From Parvibaculaceae bacterium Mf 1.05b.01 (lineage in GTDB: Bacteria > Pseudomonadota > Alphaproteobacteria > Parvibaculales > Parvibaculaceae): DNA of 64,000 bases. Shown piece by piece: positions 8,650-16,287 of this stretch. The translations under genes were made by a program, and so were the position numbers. Each line of letters begins with the position of its first letter. Position 1 is the first letter of the stretch. The notes under the pieces were generated by a model. That model had not been told where the DNA came from and did not search any database. It worked only from the letters and a program-made list of their open reading frames with translations. The stretch spans positions 1,736,001-1,800,000 of the forward strand of contig BAOK01000001.1 in assembly GCA_000509225.1 (NCBI GenBank). The letters are read 5' to 3'.

Positions 8650-8868
8650 ATGACAACAGCGAGAGACATCGCAACAAAACACATGGACGCAGCGCTGGCT
8701 GACGCGAAAGCGGCCAATGTGCCCGCGGAATCAGTTGCGCGTGTGATGCTTGAAAAAGTGGTGCACGTTTACAAAGAAACGCGGTCTGAAGAAGACATTG
8801 CCGCGGAGCTGGTTTCCACGTCGGAAAATCTGTCGCAAGATGAGGACTATATGTTCATGCGGCCTTAA
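8650..8868 (+). CDS. Small conserved-looking protein (72 aa)
   Basis: The start ATG at 8650 is chosen because AAAAGGAGA stands 5 bases upstream, an excellent ribosome-binding site; the frame is open upstream but lacks a comparable site. The product is an acidic helical protein (MTTARDIATKHMDAALADAK, then VARVMLEKVVHVY), ending EDYMFMRP, without Cys or TM segment. It resembles small stand-alone helical proteins common in alphaproteobacteria; function unknown. It converges with the DUF1491 gene, overlapping it by 4 bases at the stop codons. Confidence 0.75.
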   Translation: MTTARDIATKHMDAALADAKAANVPAESVARVMLEKVVHVYKETRSEEDIAAELVSTSENLSQDEDYMFMRP

Positions 8869-9212
8869 ACAGACGGCGGGTCGCCCTTCACCGGTTCGGT
8901 GAGGAAATGGCGGCCCTGCCGATCTTCAATTTCCACGACCCAAAAGTCAGGATCAAACTTCTCCTGGCGGGCAAGGTAGGCATCCGCGTCGGCTTCGGGC
9001 ACCGGCTCCTCGCTGACTGAGTGCATCCAGATCCGGCTGCCATCCTCTCCCCAGGTGGGCCCATAAACGTCCGCCGTCCCGTCCAGACGCGCGACTTTCA
9101 CATAGATTGTCCCGGCTTCACCATTGCCCCGCCGCACGACCATTGCGGGGACATTTGCGACGTCCGCACGGCGGATCAGCGCCTTTACCCAGATGTCCGC
9201 TTTTAGGTTCAT
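8865..9212 (-). CDS. DUF1491 family protein
   Basis: A 115-residue small cytosolic protein that matches the alphaproteobacterial DUF1491 family along its whole length. Recognisable segments are KADIWVKALIRRADV near the start, AGTIYVKVARLDGTADVYGP in the middle, and FDPDFWVVEIEDRQGRHF near the end. The family function is not known; it has no membrane or export signal. Start at 9212; the downstream end overlaps the small convergent gene. Confidence 0.88.
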   Translation of the reverse strand: MNLKADIWVKALIRRADVANVPAMVVRRGNGEAGTIYVKVARLDGTADVYGPTWGEDGSRIWMHSVSEEPVPEADADAYLARQEKFDPDFWVVEIEDRQGRHFLTEPVKGDPPSV

Positions 9213-9576
9213 TCATCCCTCTTCATCGCCAGCCGATTAAGCCTAATTTCAAAGAGGCCGGCTCAGACCAAAAACACGCTGCATTGCTTAACCTGACGCG
9301 GGCCAATCGCAAAATGGCGGGAAGCTGCCGATCCCTGTCGGTGACCTGATCACCGGGGTCGATTTTAGGCAAAGGAATTAATCAAGTCGCTCAAAACTCA
9401 CGGGTTTTAGGGGCCCGAAGCGATTGCGCAGACGGGCGCAGACTCCTACACTCGCCTTCTTCAACAAGACGTTCGAAACAGTGTTGGGCGGGTGGTCATC
9501 CAACCTGTTAACGAAAGCGCCTGATTAACAAGACCCAAGGGCGCCGGTGCGTCACAGGGCGAGGAGCGGTTGCGGT
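9213..9576. other. 364-base intergenic region, divergent promoters
   Basis: No open frame here looks coding. It separates the DUF1491 gene (minus) from a secreted protein gene (plus). Two TTAA half-sites flank a 13-base spacer near 9508-9528, not the N7 spacing of a CtrA site. No terminator or strong hairpin is evident. Confidence 0.5.
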
Positions 9577-10557
9577 ATGAGTAGAATGGGTTTGGGCTTT
9601 TCAAAACGGATGAGCGTTCTCGCAGGCGGCATTGCCCTTGTGATGGCTGGCATGACTGCCGGACAGGCTGAAGAGACAGCTGTCGCGGCACTTACAGAGG
9701 CGCCAGCGTCTCCTGCCTTTTATCTTCCCCAAATACGGCCCATTCAACCAGGTGAAGTGCCACTCACAGGTGTTCATGCCGTTGCACAACCTTATGTCGT
9801 TTTTGATACCGCGGTTGATGAAGCCTTCAAAAGCCAGCTTGCGACGCCGCGGGAAGTGCGTCGCCTACTAGACGGCCTGCGCTTTAGCGAGCCACAAATG
9901 GTCGCTCAGTCCTGGCTCGCCCATCGTGGCCTGATTGCAGCAGAAAACCCAGAGTTCCAAGAAGGTGTGCGCCTGGCGCTCGCGCGCGATGGGGCGATAT
10001 CGGTGATGCAGCAGCTGTCCGGCCGGGGCAGCTATGCCCGCAATCTTCACGGCGCTGACGCTGCCGTCGCTGCGGTCTTGGAACGGGTCGCCAATGACAA
10101 TTACAGGATGACCGTCTTGAAAGGACGTTTCCTGTCGACCGCCCAAGAATTTCAGACCAAACGCTGGGGCATGATTGACCGCCCAGAAACTGGGGCTCCC
10201 GTTGACTTCGCTGCTGCGGACAGGGGCGACAATCTCACGACCCAGATCACCGAAACACTGCAGAATTTCTCGCCGGTCAGCCCGGCCCATGCCTATGCCT
10301 CGCCGCTGATGGAGCGGGTGCTTGCCTATGGCGCACTGCATGTCATCGCAACGTCGCTTGAAACAGACGTGTCTACTGAGGCAATGGCCCCCGCTGACCG
10401 TCGGACCACAAGCTGCCTGAACTGGGCCAAGCTTAATCTCAACCAATGCGTTGCAGCGGCCCACTTCCCTTCGGAGGAAGCCTGGTGCACAGCGACCCAT
10501 GCGATCGAAGATGTTCGCGCCTGCTGGGAAAAGGTCCTGCCAGCCGCGGATCGATAA
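9577..10557 (+). CDS. Secreted/periplasmic hypothetical protein with C-terminal cysteine cluster
   Basis: Start ATG at 9577, with GAGGAG 10 bases before it. The 326-residue product has an N-terminal signal peptide (hydrophobic core SVLAGGIALVMAGMTAG, cleavage near AGQAEE). The body is helical (RRLLDGLRFSEPQMVAQSWLAHRGLIAAENPEF), and the end has four Cys in CLNWAKLNLNQC and AWCTATHAIEDVRACW that could form two disulfides. I recognise no named family, though the pattern of a short periplasmic protein with a conserved C-terminal Cys domain is common in alphaproteobacteria. A strong terminator follows immediately, so the gene ends its transcription unit. Confidence 0.8.
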   Translation: MSRMGLGFSKRMSVLAGGIALVMAGMTAGQAEETAVAALTEAPASPAFYLPQIRPIQPGEVPLTGVHAVAQPYVVFDTAVDEAFKSQLATPREVRRLLDGLRFSEPQMVAQSWLAHRGLIAAENPEFQEGVRLALARDGAISVMQQLSGRGSYARNLHGADAAVAAVLERVANDNYRMTVLKGRFLSTAQEFQTKRWGMIDRPETGAPVDFAAADRGDNLTTQITETLQNFSPVSPAHAYASPLMERVLAYGALHVIATSLETDVSTEAMAPADRRTTSCLNWAKLNLNQCVAAAHFPSEEAWCTATHAIEDVRACWEKVLPAADR

Positions 10558-10575
10558 TCGTCTCAAACCTCTGCG

Positions 10576-10606
10576 AAAAACCGGCAGGAACCTGCCGGTT
10601 TTTTTG
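10576..10606 (+). terminator. Rho-independent terminator
   Basis: AAAAACCGGCAGG (10576-10588) and CCTGCCGGTTTTT (10591-10603) form an almost perfect stem, followed by a run of T. It lies about 20 bases after the preceding stop codon. Confidence 0.92.
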
Positions 10607-10891
10607 TGTCCATCTTTCGGCCATAGCGAACGGTGACAATTTGAGGTAAATTTTCGATCAGTTCGACTAAATATAGAGTACAGTATTTATAAAAGCCCCC
10701 TGATTTTATAAGGAACTGGAAAACTATATACTTCAACAAAGCAAAACTACGGCGATATATATTCAATTTTACTTATGTATTTAAATTCTATTCAGTGATT
10801 GGGGGGCTATGGTTCGTGCAAGTTAAGGCCGGACATACAGGTTCTCTCGCGTTTAGAGGGTCCCTGCCCGGCCAAGTAAAGGGCCGATACA
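10607..10891. other. AT-rich intergenic island
   Basis: About 285 bases without a supported gene. The segment 10640-10800 is strikingly AT-rich against the surrounding sequence, with runs such as TATATATTCAATTTTA. It may carry the promoter of the DUF5330 gene, act as a nucleoid-protein or MucR-type binding region, or be a relic of an insertion. No inverted-repeat ends were seen. Confidence 0.5.
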
Positions 10892-11284
10892 ATGTTTCTG
10901 GTAAGAATTGCCTTCTGGGTCACCGTGGTGGCTCTGTTGCTGCCAAGTCCGGACTCCGCAACCCCTGATAATGGGATTACCGGAGCGCCGATGACTGCCT
11001 CTTTCAGCGATGAGAGAGTTGAGGAGCAGCTCAATCTCACTGATGTTGCTGGGGCTGCCATGGCATCTGCCGATGATGTCCTCAGTTTTTGCGACCGAAA
11101 TCCCCAAACTTGCGAGACAGGGTGGACAATCGCTGTTCATGTCCAGGCCCAAGTCAAACATTATGGCGCACTCGCTCTTGAGTGGGTCGCAACCCAGCAA
11201 AATTCGACTACCCCGGCTCACCAGCCACGCGCACGACCATCTGAGACGCCTTCACCCAGCGTTGAGGTCGTGCGCGGTGCCTGA
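10892..11284 (+). CDS. DUF5330-like exported protein
   Basis: A 130-residue protein beginning MFLVRIAFWVTVVALLLPS, a signal peptide or anchor typical of alphaproteobacterial DUF5330 proteins, which open with MFLLRTAFWL-like sequences. The family's central pattern, a short helical domain with FCDRNPQTCETG (paired Cys near residues 67 and 73), is present. The C-terminal third is Pro/Thr/Ser-rich and probably disordered. Role unknown; likely periplasmic. It is followed by a strong terminator. Confidence 0.75.
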   Translation: MFLVRIAFWVTVVALLLPSPDSATPDNGITGAPMTASFSDERVEEQLNLTDVAGAAMASADDVLSFCDRNPQTCETGWTIAVHVQAQVKHYGALALEWVATQQNSTTPAHQPRARPSETPSPSVEVVRGA

Positions 11285-11348
11285 GCCTCGAGCGCTGAGG
11301 GTTCACCCTCCTCAGCTCTCTCCCCTCGGACGGTAGCCCCCGTCCATC

Positions 11349-11408
11349 GGGCGCACAGAATTCCGGTTTCCCGTGCCCTTTAACCGGTTTCTGTGCGCCC
11401 CTTTTTTT
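11349..11408 (+). terminator. Long-stem rho-independent terminator
   Basis: GGGCGCACAGAA (11349-11360) pairs perfectly with TTCTGTGCGCCC (11389-11400). An inner CCGGTT/AACCGG stem lies in the loop and a T-run follows at 11402-11408. Confidence 0.9.
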
Positions 11409-11501
11409 GCCTCCCGTTTGCCATATCACGCCTTGCAGACGGCTCTTGCTAGGGCTATCTCATGAGTTCGCCTCAACGCGGAGCGCTTTAGAAGGACCGG
11501 C

Positions 11502-11927
11502 ATGGCCATTCAGGATCTGATCGACGATTTCAGCTATCTCGATGACTGGGAAGATCGATACAAATATGTGATCGAGCTCGGGAAAGGGTTAGCCCCTTTG
11601 TCCGATGCTGAGCATAGCGATGAGACAAAGGTCCAGGGATGTGTGAGCCAGGTCTGGCTCGTTTGTGAAAGCGATGATGATGGTGCCCACCTGTCGTTCC
11701 GGGGTGACAGCGATGCGCTCATCGTCAAAGGTTTGATCGCCATCCTGTTGGCCATGTATGCCGGCCAAACCCCTTCTGACATTCTGGCGGTAGACGCGAA
11801 ATCCATTTTTGAACGTTTGGGACTGGATGAGCATTTGAGCCCGCAGCGCTCAAATGGCCTTCATGCCATGGTGTCTCGTGTTCGAGAGGATGCAGCTCGG
11901 CAGCTTGCAGACGCTCAGACAGACTGA
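11502..11927 (+). CDS. sufE: SufE-family Fe-S cluster assembly protein
   Basis: A 141-residue sulfur acceptor that takes persulfide sulfur from the cysteine desulfurase SufS and passes it to the SufBCD scaffold. The essential Cys is in VQGCVSQVW (Cys about 47), preceded by the family's DWEDRYKYVIELGKGL (about residues 15-30). The rest (GLIAILLAMYAGQTP, LGLDEHLSPQRSNGL) matches SufE/YgdK. It is encoded alone, away from a suf operon, as is common in alphaproteobacteria. Its 3' end overlaps the convergent DUF6456 gene by 13 bases. Confidence 0.96.
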   Translation: MAIQDLIDDFSYLDDWEDRYKYVIELGKGLAPLSDAEHSDETKVQGCVSQVWLVCESDDDGAHLSFRGDSDALIVKGLIAILLAMYAGQTPSDILAVDAKSIFERLGLDEHLSPQRSNGLHAMVSRVREDAARQLADAQTD

Positions 11928-12796
11928 TCTGCGCCGGGCGGCGCCTCCTTACCGGCTTGCCAAACATAGGATCCATGACGGGCGTCTGACCCGCCCATCA
12001 ACTTGTAGTGGTGCGCCAGTCTTGTCAGCGCGATCTTGAGGACGAGTTTCGCAGAGCGTTGGGGCCAGCCAAGGGTCCGCTCTGATTGCTCCAGGCCCTG
12101 CAGGTGACAACAGGTTTCCACCACAATATCAGCAAGCCCCGGCCCGACCTCTGCCAGAGCGCGCTCCACTCTTTTCCGCGCGTCTAACGCATGCGCCGAC
12201 AGATCTCCCGGCCCATCCGGGCCCGTCGATGAGCGGTCGACATGCGCCAACATGCCCTCCCAATTCAGGGTCGTCCGGGCATCAAATTGGGCAAATGTAT
12301 AGTCACGGCGAAGCTGTTCGCCGGCCGCCGCCTCCGCTTCTGTGAGATAGGCCGTTCCATTCTTTCCCCGGCGCCGACGCAGCCATCCTAAGGGGGACTC
12401 CCCCAGGTTCACGTCCCGCCGCACCAACCCGCGGCCCGGCTCGTCGATCGTCGTCACTCCCATGAGTTGGTGCTGCGCCTGAAACGCGTCGGTGCCCGCC
12501 ATCTGTCGACGCCACCAGGCATGCCCTGCCTCCGACAGAAAATACACGGGTCCGCTCCCAACAGGCGCGCAACGGTCCTCTGTCTCCGAGTTTGTCTTGA
12601 GCAGATCAGCACGATGCAACGCGAGCACCACCTCTGTATTGAGCTTCATGACCGGCTTTTTCCATTGATTGCGAGGACCAAACAGACCAGCTATTTCCGG
12701 GTCCGCCGTCATTCTCTGAAGAAAATGCTCGGGTTCTCGGAGCCGCCGAAAAACCCGCAATCCTTCACGCCGCAACATGCCTGCCGCCATTTTCAT
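11915..12796 (-). CDS. DUF6456 domain protein, putative DNA-binding regulator
   Basis: A 293-residue protein. The C-terminal half (about residues 135-275) matches DUF6456, with SPLGWLRRRRGKNGTAYL, then LRRDYTFAQFDARTTLNWE and a long helical stretch ending LTRLAHHYKL. The N-terminal half (about 1-115) looks like a winged-helix module (RRLREPEHFLQRM, VYFLSEAGHAWWRRQM). DUF6456 proteins occur widely in alphaproteobacteria, often beside small DnaA-like proteins; function is unproven. The start at 12796 has AGGAGGG 9 bases upstream. Only 12 bases separate it from the upstream DnaA-domain-IV gene, so the two form one transcript. Confidence 0.82.
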   Translation of the reverse strand: MKMAAGMLRREGLRVFRRLREPEHFLQRMTADPEIAGLFGPRNQWKKPVMKLNTEVVLALHRADLLKTNSETEDRCAPVGSGPVYFLSEAGHAWWRRQMAGTDAFQAQHQLMGVTTIDEPGRGLVRRDVNLGESPLGWLRRRRGKNGTAYLTEAEAAAGEQLRRDYTFAQFDARTTLNWEGMLAHVDRSSTGPDGPGDLSAHALDARKRVERALAEVGPGLADIVVETCCHLQGLEQSERTLGWPQRSAKLVLKIALTRLAHHYKLMGGSDARHGSYVWQAGKEAPPGADQSV

Positions 12797-12808
12797 GTCC
12801 TGGCCCTC

Positions 12809-13243
12809 CTATTGGATGTTCGATGCGAGACCTGAACGGGCGGCCGACAGGATCGACAGCGCTCGTTCCAGCCGGTCCAGCATCAAATCAAGGCGAAGAT
12901 CATCTCTCCGGTCCTCGACCCGCTCACAGGCGTACGCCGCCGTCGTTCTGTCGCGTCCGAAATGTCGTCCGACAGCCCCCAGTGAGAGGCCAAAGGTAAT
13001 GTGGGCGAGATACATGGCAATCTGCCGCGCTTGTGCGACATGGGCTTCACCACGGGTGCTTGCGCAGAGCGCTTCGGGCAAAATGTTGTAAACTCTCGCG
13101 ACCACTTCACAGGTCAGCCGGACATCGGCTGCCTGGTGCGCCCATATGGCTGCCCGTTTGGCGGCAGCCTTCGTAGTCAAAATGCCGTAGCGTGATAGTT
13201 CTTCCGTGTGATTCAGTGAAACATTTGAGGACATTTCTTGCAT
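12809..13243 (-). CDS. Stand-alone DnaA domain IV protein (HdaB-like)
   Basis: A 144-residue protein whose core (about residues 45-112) is the DNA-binding domain IV of the replication initiator DnaA: VVARVYNI, then ARQIAMYLAH (72-81) and SLGAVGRHFGRDRTTAAYAC (87-106). It lacks the AAA+ ATPase domain entirely. In Caulobacter a DnaA-domain-IV-only protein, HdaB, has been described as stimulating replication initiation by opposing the Hda-driven inactivation of DnaA; this protein has the same architecture. The DnaA signature GGRDHTTV is altered to GRDRTTAA, which may change or abolish DnaA-box recognition. It is transcribed with DUF6456 and is divergent from the XRE gene. Start chosen at 13243, with GGAGG upstream. 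Confidence 0.85.
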   Translation of the reverse strand: MQEMSSNVSLNHTEELSRYGILTTKAAAKRAAIWAHQAADVRLTCEVVARVYNILPEALCASTRGEAHVAQARQIAMYLAHITFGLSLGAVGRHFGRDRTTAAYACERVEDRRDDLRLDLMLDRLERALSILSAARSGLASNIQ

Positions 13244-13340
13244 TTCATTGCGCCTCCCACCTGGTTATCAGACGATTGTGTTTCGATCTCGTTGACCGTG
13301 CCTTTACATATAAGGCCGTCTGTAAACCCCGGGGGTAAAT

Positions 13341-13357
13341 TTTGCGTTTTACGCAAA
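13341..13357. promoter_or_regulatory. Perfect inverted repeat TTTGCGT-TTT-ACGCAAA, putative operator
   Basis: A 7-base arm, 3-base spacer dyad in the divergent region between the HdaB-like gene and the XRE gene, 20 bases ahead of the XRE start. The position suits autoregulation by the XRE protein, possibly also controlling the divergent operon. A related TTACG-N5-CGTAA dyad lies just after the XRE gene (13996-14010). Confidence 0.6.
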
Positions 13358-13377
13358 TTTTTTTGGGTGGCGGGCAT

Positions 13378-13986
13378 ATGCTATCTGCGCGAAATGCAAA
13401 TGAGAGAGAGCCTGTGAAAAATCGAATTCGATATTACCGTCGTCAAATGGGCCTGACACAGACCGATCTGGCAAAGCGCCTTGGGACAACAGCCGCCACC
13501 GTTTCCAGGCTGGAGACTGACGGGATCAAAATCTCTGTCGACTGGTTGGCACCGCTTGCAAAGATTTTTCAGGTTCAGCTGACGGATCTGATTGATGAGC
13601 CCTCGCCAGAGCGCATTGAGATGCTCGGAGACCTGAGTGCGAACGGAGCCGTTACCGCCCCTAAAAGAACCAGCGAGGCTGGCTTTCTGCTTCGTGTCCC
13701 TGCGACCGTTCCCGTAGCCGTTCAAGTCAAACAAGACATTGGACGGTATAATGCGGGCGCCCTTCTCATCGCAGATCGGCTGTCAGGTGATGATTTTAAG
13801 CAGGCGTTTGATCAGGATTGTCTCGTGGGATTGCGCGGTGGTAAAATTTTTCTGCGGCGTCTCATTCAAAGCCCCAAAAATGGGGCACGCTTCGGCCTGG
13901 TGCCTCTTGAGCCTGGCGTTGAGACCAAATATGTCGCTCAGCTCGCCTGGTGCGCCCCTATTGTCATGTCAGTTATGTATTTTTGA
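13378..13986 (+). CDS. XRE-family regulator with divergent C-terminal domain
   Basis: A 202-residue regulator. The helix-turn-helix is clear (IRYYRRQMGLTQTDLAKRLG, then TAATVSRLETDGIKIS, about residues 17-53). The C-terminal part (about 95-202) resembles the fold of LexA/CI-type S24 proteins in its order (FLLRVPATVPVAV, NAGALLIADRL, GKIFLRRLI), but the serine-lysine dyad is not apparent, so it would not self-cleave. A ligand- or dimerisation-domain role is likely. The start could also be GTG at 13414, giving a protein that begins at the helix-turn-helix. A dyad operator precedes the gene. Confidence 0.85.
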   Translation: MLSARNANEREPVKNRIRYYRRQMGLTQTDLAKRLGTTAATVSRLETDGIKISVDWLAPLAKIFQVQLTDLIDEPSPERIEMLGDLSANGAVTAPKRTSEAGFLLRVPATVPVAVQVKQDIGRYNAGALLIADRLSGDDFKQAFDQDCLVGLRGGKIFLRRLIQSPKNGARFGLVPLEPGVETKYVAQLAWCAPIVMSVMYF

Positions 13987-13995
13987 GGAGTGAGT

Positions 13996-14010
13996 TTACG
14001 TAATCCGTAA
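13996..14010. promoter_or_regulatory. TTACG-N5-CGTAA dyad before the 89-aa gene
   Basis: A 5-base inverted repeat between the XRE stop and the next start. It shares the ACG/CGT core of the operator upstream of the XRE gene and may be a second binding site. It is followed by TTATCCTCA (14012-14020), one base away from a DnaA box. Weak evidence only. Confidence 0.3.
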
Positions 14011-14049
14011 GTTATCCTCACCCAGTTATCGAGCTGTCATGCTGAGCAG

Positions 14050-14319
14050 ATGGGTCAGACAGACGCACTTCTTGATGAGCTCACGCGCGATGGACGCATC
14101 GCCTATCGGCGGCTGGTGCGAGCCGGTGCTTCACGATCAGAGCTCTGTTTTGACACTGGCGCGGACCTGACAGCCCGTATTGCACGCACCAAAAGACAGC
14201 TTAGGGTTGATCTCAAGTTGCAGCGAACGACGCCATGGGCATCCCGTCCGCTTCGGACTGCTGCGCTGGAGTCTCATCTTGTCGACCTCCTGAGGAGGCA
14301 ATCATTGCGTGCCCAATAA
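14050..14319 (+). CDS. Hypothetical basic protein (89 aa)
   Basis: A small, strongly basic helical protein (GRIAYRRLVRAGASRSELC, then TARIARTKRQLRVDLKLQ, LVDLLRRQSLRAQ). It has no export signal. Basic charge and position just downstream of an XRE regulator suggest a nucleic-acid-linked role, but no family is recognised. Its end overlaps the convergent 645-aa gene by 18 bases. Confidence 0.55.
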   Translation: MGQTDALLDELTRDGRIAYRRLVRAGASRSELCFDTGADLTARIARTKRQLRVDLKLQRTTPWASRPLRTAALESHLVDLLRRQSLRAQ

Positions 14320-16239
14320 ACAACGCCCTGTCCACAGCCCGCCCCCTGAATTCCGGTCCACCTTCACACCCCAGGTGCCCTTGAAGCTTCTTTCGTCCTC
14401 AGCCAAGCGCAGACGCGCACCGCCGCGGCCAAGTTCTGACAGCCATATTCCGTTCAACACATTTCTCTCGCGGGACCCGATGAGAAGTCCTGGGCGCGGC
14501 GCAAACTCGCTGCGCCGATAGCTGCCCGTGACGCGTCCTTCGCGGTCAACAAGATGCAGGCGTCCAAACTCTGTGTCCCACAGGCCTGTGAATCCCTGGC
14601 AGCTCTGCCCCAGGGTTTCTACACGGAGCGGGTGTTCGCTTAGAATGTGCCCGCCGCGTTCCGGCGAGGCGAAAACCCGTACGACGTAACGACCGGCTAC
14701 GCCCGGTGCCGCAAGCAGGATTTCCGATGCGGCATTTCCAGCAAGGGCGTAGCGCTCCTCTCGTCCTGGCGCACTCCCTGCGCGCGCAAGCCCGATGGCA
14801 CCATCCGACATGAGGCAGGCTGACGGCGCGGTGTTGGCGGAAACGGTCATTGCCTCACCTGTGCGATAGGCTGCCTGATCCAGGCTGAGCTCGACTGGCC
14901 GAGAGGCCCGGACAGCCGCATCTGCCGCGCGCTCAAGGGTGAGCGGCAGCGCGCCTGTCACCGCAGCCAATGCGCCTATCGAGCGATCGCTGGCTGACCG
15001 GATGGGACGCCCACTCAAAGACCGCACCGACTGAGGACAGGCTGATTTTGCCCGACAGAAGCCAAGGGCAGCAATTGCCTGACCCACTTTGAGATAGGCA
15101 GTCGCCAGTTCATTCGCGCCGCAGACCGGACCGCTTGTGCCGCGCGGCACTGAGGGCACCTCTGCAATGGCGAGGGCAGCATCGAGGCGGGCAGCGCTCA
15201 GCATCGCTCGCGACAAGGCCTCAAAGTAGGCCTGGGTGTATTCCTGGCCGTCGTCCCGCCGGGCCCACTCTGCGGCCACATCGATTTCCGCAACGAGAGC
15301 GCCAACACGCCAGGCATGTTGCTGGACTCCTCTTCGAAGCTCCGTTTCTTCAATCCAACCTTTTAGCCCGCTGCGCATATCAGCCGCCCTGGCAGACAAA
15401 GCCTCCACGTCAAGCGATGTTTCAGCTGAGTCAATCGCCAGACGGACCAAGGCGCGCTCAACCCCTCCCAAAACAACAGCCAGTCCCGTGGGCGCTGGTT
15501 CCTCTACAATGCCCGGGAGCGCCGTGCGGCCACCCGCCAATTCCGCCAGGGACATTTCGGCGATCTCCAGGTCCGCCGCAAACGCCGCAGAGCGTTCGCA
15601 ATTCATAATGGGGCAAACCGTGCTTTGACACTGGCGCGCTGCAGTGATGACCCGCTCAGACAATTGTTCTATTCGTGCGGCGGCAGCGCGCACAGGCCCG
15701 GCGTCTCGATCACAATCCAGCGGCTGGGTATCTTCTGCCCGGACAGTGTCGTGGCGTTGGCACAGACGCTCTTTTTCACAATCACCCATCGCGTTTGTGT
15801 AGCTTCTGAGGCCAGCAATTGCTCTGGCAGCCGCTTTCTGCTGGGCAGTCAATGCCCTTTCGAGGGTCGCGCGGGTTCCCGGCGGAGCGCGATCATTGAT
15901 CTGACTGAGGGCTGCTTCACTCTCGCGTATCCCGGCAAGATTTGTCTCAGCGCGCTCGCGGTAGGCAGCGACAGTCTGCGCCAGGTAAGTGCAGCGCTCG
16001 CAGGCCTGTCCGTCAAGGACGACGCCGTGTTCAACATCTGCCAGCAGGTCAAGCACCTGTGCCATGTCTCTATCGAGACGGATGGTTGCCGGAGAGGCAA
16101 TTTGCCGGACGACACGTGCTGAGTTTGGAGATCCATCTGAGCTGTTCCAGATCCACCAGCCGATCGCAGCGCTCGCGACGACAATAATGGCTACCAGTGC
16201 CACCAACATCAGACGCATATGGTCGTTGAACATTTTCAT
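14302..16239 (-). CDS. Large membrane-anchored, cysteine-rich envelope protein with C-terminal beta domain
   Basis: A 645-residue protein with one N-terminal transmembrane anchor (about residues 9-31), so mostly periplasmic. The middle is long and helical with many Cys, including CERC (about 80-83) and further Cys spread through residues 150-440, suggesting multiple disulfides. The C-terminus (about 551-645) is a beta-rich, lipocalin-like module in the pattern GLWDTEFGRLHLVDREGRV-TGSY, with a later SFKGTW and a closing WTGRC. This module type is found at the ends of assorted secreted bacterial proteins with unknown function. It lies 48 bases downstream of the secreted 152-aa gene on the same strand and is probably co-transcribed. 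No family assignment for the whole protein. Confidence 0.75.
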   Translation of the reverse strand: MKMFNDHMRLMLVALVAIIVVASAAIGWWIWNSSDGSPNSARVVRQIASPATIRLDRDMAQVLDLLADVEHGVVLDGQACERCTYLAQTVAAYRERAETNLAGIRESEAALSQINDRAPPGTRATLERALTAQQKAAARAIAGLRSYTNAMGDCEKERLCQRHDTVRAEDTQPLDCDRDAGPVRAAAARIEQLSERVITAARQCQSTVCPIMNCERSAAFAADLEIAEMSLAELAGGRTALPGIVEEPAPTGLAVVLGGVERALVRLAIDSAETSLDVEALSARAADMRSGLKGWIEETELRRGVQQHAWRVGALVAEIDVAAEWARRDDGQEYTQAYFEALSRAMLSAARLDAALAIAEVPSVPRGTSGPVCGANELATAYLKVGQAIAALGFCRAKSACPQSVRSLSGRPIRSASDRSIGALAAVTGALPLTLERAADAAVRASRPVELSLDQAAYRTGEAMTVSANTAPSACLMSDGAIGLARAGSAPGREERYALAGNAASEILLAAPGVAGRYVVRVFASPERGGHILSEHPLRVETLGQSCQGFTGLWDTEFGRLHLVDREGRVTGSYRRSEFAPRPGLLIGSRERNVLNGIWLSELGRGGARLRLAEDERSFKGTWGVKVDRNSGGGLWTGRCLLGTQ

Positions 16240-16287
16240 ATTCTGATTTGGGCGGTGTTTCGCATCAACCCCGCCAGAACGGGCTGC

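Noticed and set aside
9508-9528. Pair of TTAA half-sites, possible CtrA box
   Set aside because: The spacing is 13 bases, not the 7 of the CtrA consensus.
10607-10891. Mobile element remnant in the AT-rich island
   Set aside because: No terminal inverted repeats, target-site duplication or transposase fragment seen.
14012-14030. TTATCCTCA and TTATCGAGC as a possible replication origin element
   Set aside because: Only one near-match to the DnaA box and no AT-rich unwinding region or box cluster; reported only as a minor note.
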